A stretch of 64,000 nucleotides of DNA, taken from NCBI RefSeq assembly GCF_018139145.2, contig NC_059500.1, forward strand, positions 44,067,226 through 44,131,225. Reading direction: 5' to 3'. Of the stretch, positions 61,801 to 64,000 are shown one piece after another. The notes under the pieces were generated by a model, which searched no databases, was not told where the DNA came from, and saw nothing but the letters and a program-made list of their open reading frames with translations. Made by a program: the position numbers and the translations under genes. This DNA is from Gymnogyps californianus (taxonomy: Eukaryota > Chordata > Aves > Accipitriformes > Cathartidae). Every line of letters begins with the position of its first letter. Position 1 is the first letter of the stretch.

Positions 61801-62708
61801 CCATTACTTTCATGCCCACCACCGGCAAGAACATGACCATGCTCCAAACTCTGCTCCGCCTCTGGCATGTCTTCAGCTGCCTTGTCTAAGCTCTGGGAGC
61901 TCATGCTCTGCTTCACCTCTGCTACAATCTGATCAATGTCCTCCTCTTGTTCGTAACTATCCATTCTTGGGTAGGGTGCAAACTCTGCCTCCTTCTCAGG
62001 GCTGTCAGACTCTCCGTCAGACCGTTCATCATAATGGTGAAGGCGGGCACCAAGTGCCTCCTTGCGGTAATTGTCAGCTTCCTCCCTTTCCCGCTCATAC
62101 TGTTGGATCCCCTCCCTAACATCGAGGTCTGGTGTATCTCCTATCTCCTCGTACACATGCTCCTGCAGTCCGTAGTCAGCGTAAGGCTCAGCATACTGCT
62201 CATCCTCTCCTCGGTGGAAGAGCCGATGTGTGTAGACATAACCCGAGTAGGCTGCATTCATGGCTTCCTCGTGTTCGATGGAATGGAAATGTAAGTGATT
62301 GGGCAATGTTCGATTATGAATGGCCTCGCCATGCTCAGCCTCGGCATTCTCCGTGTACTCCTCAGACTCAGGCCTGTACTGCACCGCATATGCGCTCTCA
62401 TCCTCATTTTCCTGAACTCTCTCTGTGTCGTAACTGTCCTCCACTGTGGCTATCACATCCCCTTCTGCAGTATCCGTGTGATTGTGGAAACCACTCTCAG
62501 TGCTGGCTGACCGAGCTAACATCCCTTCCTCCTCCTGCCCAGTCAGGCCCCCTTGGCTGCTGTTTGTATGCCTTGGGTAGCGAGTTGCATACCGCTGTTC
62601 CTCTTCCACCTCTGAGTGCTCCAGGTCAGCCTCCACTGACTCATTCACTGCTCCATTTGCTGGCTCTTCACTTACCTCCCCCTCAGGCGGTCCAACCAAA
62701 TGGTTCAT
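25818..62708 (-). CDS. APBA1: APBA1 (X11-alpha / Mint1), complete, twelve coding exons
   Basis: A neuronal scaffold that binds the APP cytoplasmic tail through its PTB domain, Munc18-1 and CASK through its N-terminus, and membrane proteins through two PDZ domains. It acts at synapses and in APP trafficking. Twelve exons with consensus borders and matching phases join into 2,472 nt: 823 residues plus stop, against about 837 in human. Layout: acidic N-terminus 1-210; Munc18-binding region about 215-300; CASK-binding IWV at 362-364; PTB about 440-630 with a microexon at 481-491; PDZ1 about 645-728; PDZ2 about 733-808; C-terminal PVYI. In known Mint1 structures this tail folds back onto PDZ1. The start is the first in-frame ATG after a TAA, in a fair context (GCCATGA). 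Identity is essentially certain from near-exact PTB and PDZ sequence. The promoter and noncoding exon 1 are beyond the window. Confidence 0.97.
25890..27266 (-). other. APBA1 last intron
   Basis: 1.4 kb, most of it occupied by the CR1 element. The remaining 330 bp (25890-26217) shows nothing recognised. Confidence 0.85.
26218..27225 (-). mobile_element. CR1 LINE, 5'-truncated, in APBA1 intron
   Basis: About 1 kb, same orientation as APBA1. Conceptual reading shows [15 protein letters not shown] and FADDTKLSG, the reverse-transcriptase FADD box of CR1. The typical C-terminal part follows ([29 protein letters not shown]). The frame changes twice (near 26999 and 26830), so it is inactive. The 3' end is marked by CTGTGATTCTA at 26218. 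Low decay suggests a fairly recent insertion compared with the copy at 28768. Confidence 0.95.
27267..27407 (-). CDS. APBA1: APBA1 exon, PDZ2
   Basis: 141 nt, phase 0, residues 754-800: [20 protein letters not shown], then [19 protein letters not shown] and NAVGE. The donor is GAG/GTAAGA. A CR1 LINE begins about 40-50 bp after this donor. Confidence 0.97.
27408..28070 (-). other. APBA1 intron within PDZ2
   Basis: 663 bp between the two PDZ2 exons. Nothing recognised. Confidence 0.85.
28071..28190 (-). CDS. APBA1: APBA1 exon, end of PDZ1 and start of PDZ2
   Basis: 120 nt, phase 0, residues 714-753: [20 protein letters not shown], then [21 protein letters not shown] is the PDZ2 carboxylate loop. 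The two PDZ domains are separated by only a few residues, as in the family. The donor GTAAGT is strong. Confidence 0.97.
28191..32030 (-). other. APBA1 intron, 3.8 kb
   Basis: It holds the old CR1 3' end at 28768-28952 and A/T-rich sequence with short direct repeats of TTTACTTTG near 31085-31135. No gene seen. Confidence 0.8.
28768..28952 (+). mobile_element. Old CR1 3' end
   Basis: About 185 bp matching the CR1 3' region in order: an ACTAGAACAGATTACCCAGAG block, GGTTGTGGAGT, GGAGTTATTAAAACCC, GGTTGATCTAGACCAG and CTGTGATTGTATGG. Many mismatches and a short length mark it as older than the copy at 26218-27225. It lies opposite to APBA1. Confidence 0.8.
32031..32243 (-). CDS. APBA1: APBA1 exon, PDZ1
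   Basis: 213 nt, phase 0, residues 643-713: [20 protein letters not shown], then [20 protein letters not shown] and STCQSIIK. The ILGVV segment is the carboxylate-binding loop of PDZ1. The donor is AAG/GTACGG. Confidence 0.97.
32244..33045 (-). other. APBA1 intron between linker and PDZ1
   Basis: 802 bp. The open frames here are short and overlap; nothing recognised. Confidence 0.85.
33046..33225 (-). CDS. APBA1: APBA1 exon, PTB C-terminal helix and linker
   Basis: 180 nt, phase 0, residues 583-642: [20 protein letters not shown] and then [20 protein letters not shown]. It includes the long C-terminal PTB helix and the linker reported to cover the APP site in an autoinhibited form. The donor is GAT/GTATGT. 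Confidence 0.97.
33226..36741 (-). other. APBA1 intron, 3.5 kb
   Basis: It contains a C/T-rich patch at 33800-33960 and a broken A-run at 36327-36352. The 152-residue frame at 33985-34443 has no recognised domain and no splice context. No gene seen. Confidence 0.75.
36742..36927 (-). CDS. APBA1: APBA1 exon, PTB core
   Basis: 186 nt, phase 0, residues 521-582: [19 protein letters not shown], then [17 protein letters not shown] and [10 protein letters not shown]. These are the central beta strands that bind the APP NPxY region in known PTB structures. The donor is GAT/GTAAGG. Confidence 0.97.
36928..37516 (-). other. APBA1 intron in PTB region
   Basis: 589 bp. Nothing recognised. Confidence 0.85.
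37517..37603 (-). CDS. APBA1: APBA1 exon, PTB domain
   Basis: 87 nt, phase 0, residues 492-520: [15 protein letters not shown] through [10 protein letters not shown]. The acceptor is TTTGCAG and the donor CAG/GTATAG. Confidence 0.96.
37604..38715 (-). other. APBA1 intron downstream of the microexon
   Basis: 1.1 kb, A/T-rich. Nothing recognised apart from the weak microexon donor at its upstream end. Confidence 0.85.
38716..38748 (-). CDS. APBA1: APBA1 33-nt microexon in PTB domain
   Basis: A 33-nt exon, phase 0, encoding [11 protein letters not shown] (residues 481-491). It lies between RIK of the previous exon and APEGESQP of the next, as in the human protein. The donor GTGCAG is weak, and the acceptor region reads CCATGCTAAGCAG, with a TGC close to the AG. 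It can be skipped without a frame change, so it could be regulated. Its inclusion pattern is not shown by sequence. Confidence 0.93.
38749..44038 (-). other. APBA1 intron upstream of the microexon, 5.3 kb
   Basis: A/T-rich sequence with a T14 run near 39008. The region 42300-42760 is more GC-rich but shows no known repeat. No gene seen. Confidence 0.75.
44039..44184 (-). CDS. APBA1: APBA1 exon, start of PTB domain
   Basis: 146 nt, phase 1 to 0, residues 432-480. It encodes [20 protein letters not shown] and onward to EAVSRIK. This forms the first strand and helix of the PTB fold. The donor is AAG/GTGAGG. The antisense solo LTR begins only 187 bp from the acceptor side. Confidence 0.97.
44371..45507 (-). 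mobile_element. Solo endogenous retrovirus LTR with internal minisatellite
   Basis: 1,137 bp, same orientation as APBA1. On the minus strand it runs from TGTATTGGGTTTGC (45507) to GGTCAACCTACCACA (44371). The direct repeat ACATC flanks it exactly (44366-44370 and 45508-45512), a 5-bp target duplication of the ERVL type. A TATA-like ACATATTTAAGAAG lies near 45318-45330. Its middle is a stop-poor tandem array of about nine units built on CCCACGCTGGAGCAG. That array explains the long open frames on both strands here. No internal viral genes remain. I recognise the layout from abundant neoavian LTRs. Confidence 0.93.
44776..45205 (-). repeat. Minisatellite inside the LTR
   Basis: About nine imperfect units of roughly 45-60 bp, each with a TGCTCCAGCGTGGG-like core on the plus strand followed by a variable CC-rich part and a GGGGTCACAAG- or GGGCTGCAG-like end. 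Units differ enough to suggest old amplification within the LTR family rather than at this locus. Confidence 0.9.
48369..48408 (-). CDS. APBA1: APBA1 exon, 40 nt
   Basis: A small exon, phase 0 to 1, encoding [13 protein letters not shown] (residues 419-431). The acceptor is TTAATTACAG and the donor GAAG/GTAAGA. The peptide is identical to the human segment I recall. Confidence 0.95.
48409..51876 (-). other. APBA1 intron, 3.5 kb
   Basis: A/T-rich, with a short near-duplicate of AAATTCTGTTAT at 48847-48880. No gene seen; open frames near 49606-50207 overlap on both strands. Confidence 0.8.
51877..51978 (-). CDS. APBA1: APBA1 exon, serine/proline linker
   Basis: 102 nt, phase 0, residues 385-418. 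It begins [16 protein letters not shown] and ends EASTNKE, matching the human linker between the CASK-binding region and the PTB domain, with a divergent middle. The acceptor is ATGTCTAG; the donor GAG/GTAGAG is weaker than usual. Confidence 0.92.
53964..54015. repeat. 28-bp tandem duplication
   Basis: AGATGCAGCTGTGAAACGG plus TCCCT (24 nt) occurs at 53964-53987 and again, exactly, at 53992-54015, giving a period of 28 bp. Perfect identity suggests a recent event. Confidence 0.95.
56177..56951 (+). mobile_element. Probable solo LTR, gammaretroviral-like ERV class
   Basis: About 775 bp, from TGTAGTTGTGGTGTAATTG to TGTCTGCACAACA. Near the 3' end an AATAAA (56899-56904) is followed by ACTAGCTTTTTTT and a short tail ending CACAACA, a layout I know from avian ERV1-like LTRs. 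No target duplication could be found at these borders, so they are approximate. The class is from recollection only. Confidence 0.5.
58262..58490 (-). mobile_element. 5' fragment of an ERVL-type LTR
   Basis: On the minus strand the sequence begins TGTCCTGGTTTCGGCTGGG at 58490 and continues through ACAGAGTTAATTCTCTTC, GTTTTGGATTTAGTG and TTTTAGTTGTTGCTAAGTAG, then stops resembling an LTR near 58262. It is clearly kin to the 5' part of the LTR at 9713. The 3' half is missing, so no target duplication can be tested. Confidence 0.85.
61557..62708 (-). CDS. APBA1: APBA1 first coding exon, N-terminal region
   Basis: 1,152 nt encoding residues 1-384. The exon begins at 62761 after the acceptor TTTCTTTCCAG, so 53 nt of 5' UTR precede the ATG. 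It is very rich in Glu/Asp. Conserved blocks include [60 protein letters not shown] and [18 protein letters not shown]. The donor is GAT/GTGAGT. Residues 40-60 differ from the glutamine-rich stretch I recall in human, which explains part of the length difference. An open frame on the opposite strand (62132-62788) is a shadow. Confidence 0.97.
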
Positions 62709-62761
62709 GGCAAGTTCTGGTGGGTAGGTCACTTATTCTATTGACATTTTGTCTATCGCAG
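62709..62761 (-). other. APBA1: APBA1 5' UTR, part on the first coding exon
   Basis: 53 nt between the acceptor CAG/CTGCGATAG and the ATG. An in-frame TAA lies 24-27 nt upstream of the ATG, which rules out an N-terminal extension from this exon. Confidence 0.85.
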
Positions 62762-64000
62762 CTGGAAAGAAATAAAAAAAACCTCTGACGTTACTCTTAA
62801 AAAAAAGTGGAGTCAATAAACAGAAGCAACAAAAGGCACCCTTCCTTCCCCAGCAGACAAACGTTTGACTTCATCAGCTCTGAAGTCAAAGAGACTTCAG
62901 ATGCTTCTATGGACTGCTGTGGCATTTTGATGACGTTGGAAGGTGCATGTTAGAAAAGCTAACTTTTGCCAGGGGCTCAACCATGGTAGAGATATGACAG
63001 AAATATTCCACCTTTGCTCCACCACTCTCCCTACAGCTCACTAACTTGGTGCAAAAGAAGGATGCTGTAATGTAAAATGACAGATATAGTCCCATCACGG
63101 GAGTCTGCAATTCCTCAGCTACACGACAGCTATGCATACTACACTTCTTCAGTATGGTATCTTCAGCTGAGCTAGTCACTCTATGCACTTCTAAAAAATC
63201 ATTAGAAATAAAAATGCGCTCTCAGGATATCTGACGCACCTGTTTCTTTTCCCTAGAGAAGCACATGACAGCTAGATACAACATAGTTACTTCCGTGGAA
63301 TGCATCTATAATCACTTAAGATGGCTTCTGCACCTTTCCTAAAACATGGAGAAGACATTACTAATATTCATAACCATGACCACTTTGAGACTAGCGAGGC
63401 ATCTTAGCCTTGCTGACTTTGAATAAAAATCTCAAAAGATGATATAATTACTAGAGAAGTCTGCCAATAAAAAAAAGTATGCAGGCCATAGAAACAGGAA
63501 AACTCCATAAGAATACAGATTAGCTTCTACAAGTTTCATAGAGCAAACAGGCCTGTCTAGCTCAGAAGGATTCATTTTTATGTAACAGTTTCAGCTATTT
63601 TGAACCTTGCCCTATGTTTTTAAAATGCAGTGTCATAAAAAGGACATTTTATGTCCTTTTAGGTCCCTAAGTCAAATAACATCTCCGTAAGTAAAATACA
63701 GCTCTAGCCTGTAACTTATTGATAAGTACTGAAAGAAAAGGTACCTGTTGGAAGACTTCTAACTGGAAGGATCGATAAAAGCATGTGTCAATTACCAATT
63801 TAAAAAAATAACGTGAATGTAAAATAGCATTTGAACCAAATCTACTGAACTGAGGCAAGGAGGCTCAGGTGACACTTTGCTGACTAAATGAGCTCTGTGC
63901 AAAAGAGCGGTGGGAATAATTTCCTGTGACAAGACAGCAACAGTAATTTCACTTGCCCTCTATTAGAAAAGTTGACAGGCAGGCAAGGCTAGGTGGGAGT
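62762..64000 (-). other. APBA1 first intron (3' part)
   Basis: Sequence upstream of the first coding exon, past the acceptor TTTCTTTCCAG. It is not GC-rich and shows no CpG island, so the promoter and noncoding exon 1 are expected beyond the window. Confidence 0.8.

Noticed and set aside
62709..62732. N-terminal extension of APBA1 by eight residues
   Set aside because: The upstream codon at 62730-62732 is GTG, not ATG, and a TAA lies directly before it. The ATG at 62706-62708 fits the known protein start.
62132..62788. 218-residue plus-strand frame
   Set aside because: It is the antisense shadow of the acidic, stop-poor APBA1 first coding exon.
1..64000. Bacterial-type features, CRISPR arrays, operons, tRNA or rRNA genes
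   Set aside because: The window is intron-rich vertebrate DNA. The only short repeats are microsatellites, a minisatellite and small duplications, and I saw no tRNA or rRNA sequence.

Overview
The window is vertebrate nuclear DNA, most likely from a bird. It has two intron-rich genes with conserved vertebrate proteins, a CR1 LINE in an intron, and several avian-type endogenous retroviral LTRs. LTRs of this kind, one with an internal minisatellite, are familiar from Neoaves. The two genes are ENTREP1 (formerly FAM189A2) and APBA1 (X11-alpha/Mint1). They are neighbours in human 9q21 in the same tail-to-tail order. That human segment corresponds to the avian Z chromosome, so Z linkage is inferred, not shown.

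Region 1 (1-16.6 kb, + strand): the 3' part of ENTREP1. Eight exons (1550-15567) join in one frame to give 404 residues and a TGA. They encode the last transmembrane segment, two PPxY motifs for WW-domain ligases such as ITCH, and the conserved C-terminal tail. The 5' exons lie upstream of the window. A solo ERVL-type LTR with a 5-bp target duplication (9713-10273) and a truncated LTR (about 5570-5848) sit in its introns.

Region 2 (16.6-22.3 kb): the intergenic gap between the two 3' ends. I see no gene in it.

Region 3 (22.3-64 kb, - strand): the complete coding sequence of APBA1. Twelve coding exons run from an ATG at 62708 down to a TAA at 25818 and give 823 residues, close to the roughly 837 of the human protein. 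The order is an acidic N-terminal Munc18/CASK-binding region, a PTB domain, PDZ1, PDZ2 and the C-terminal PVYI. One exon is a 33-nt microexon inside the PTB domain. The introns carry a CR1 LINE with readable reverse-transcriptase motifs about 40-50 bp from a splice donor, an older CR1 3' end, a 1,137-bp antisense solo LTR with a perfect 5-bp duplication, a 5' LTR fragment and a probable further LTR. The noncoding first exon and promoter of APBA1 lie beyond 64 kb.

The two genes are not known to act in one pathway. ENTREP1 is an endosomal adaptor that promotes ubiquitin-driven receptor uptake. APBA1 is a neuronal scaffold linking APP, Munc18-1 and CASK. I found no RNA gene, CRISPR array, operon or new gene system. 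The points of interest are splicing details, the retroelement insertions and the 3' untranslated regions.
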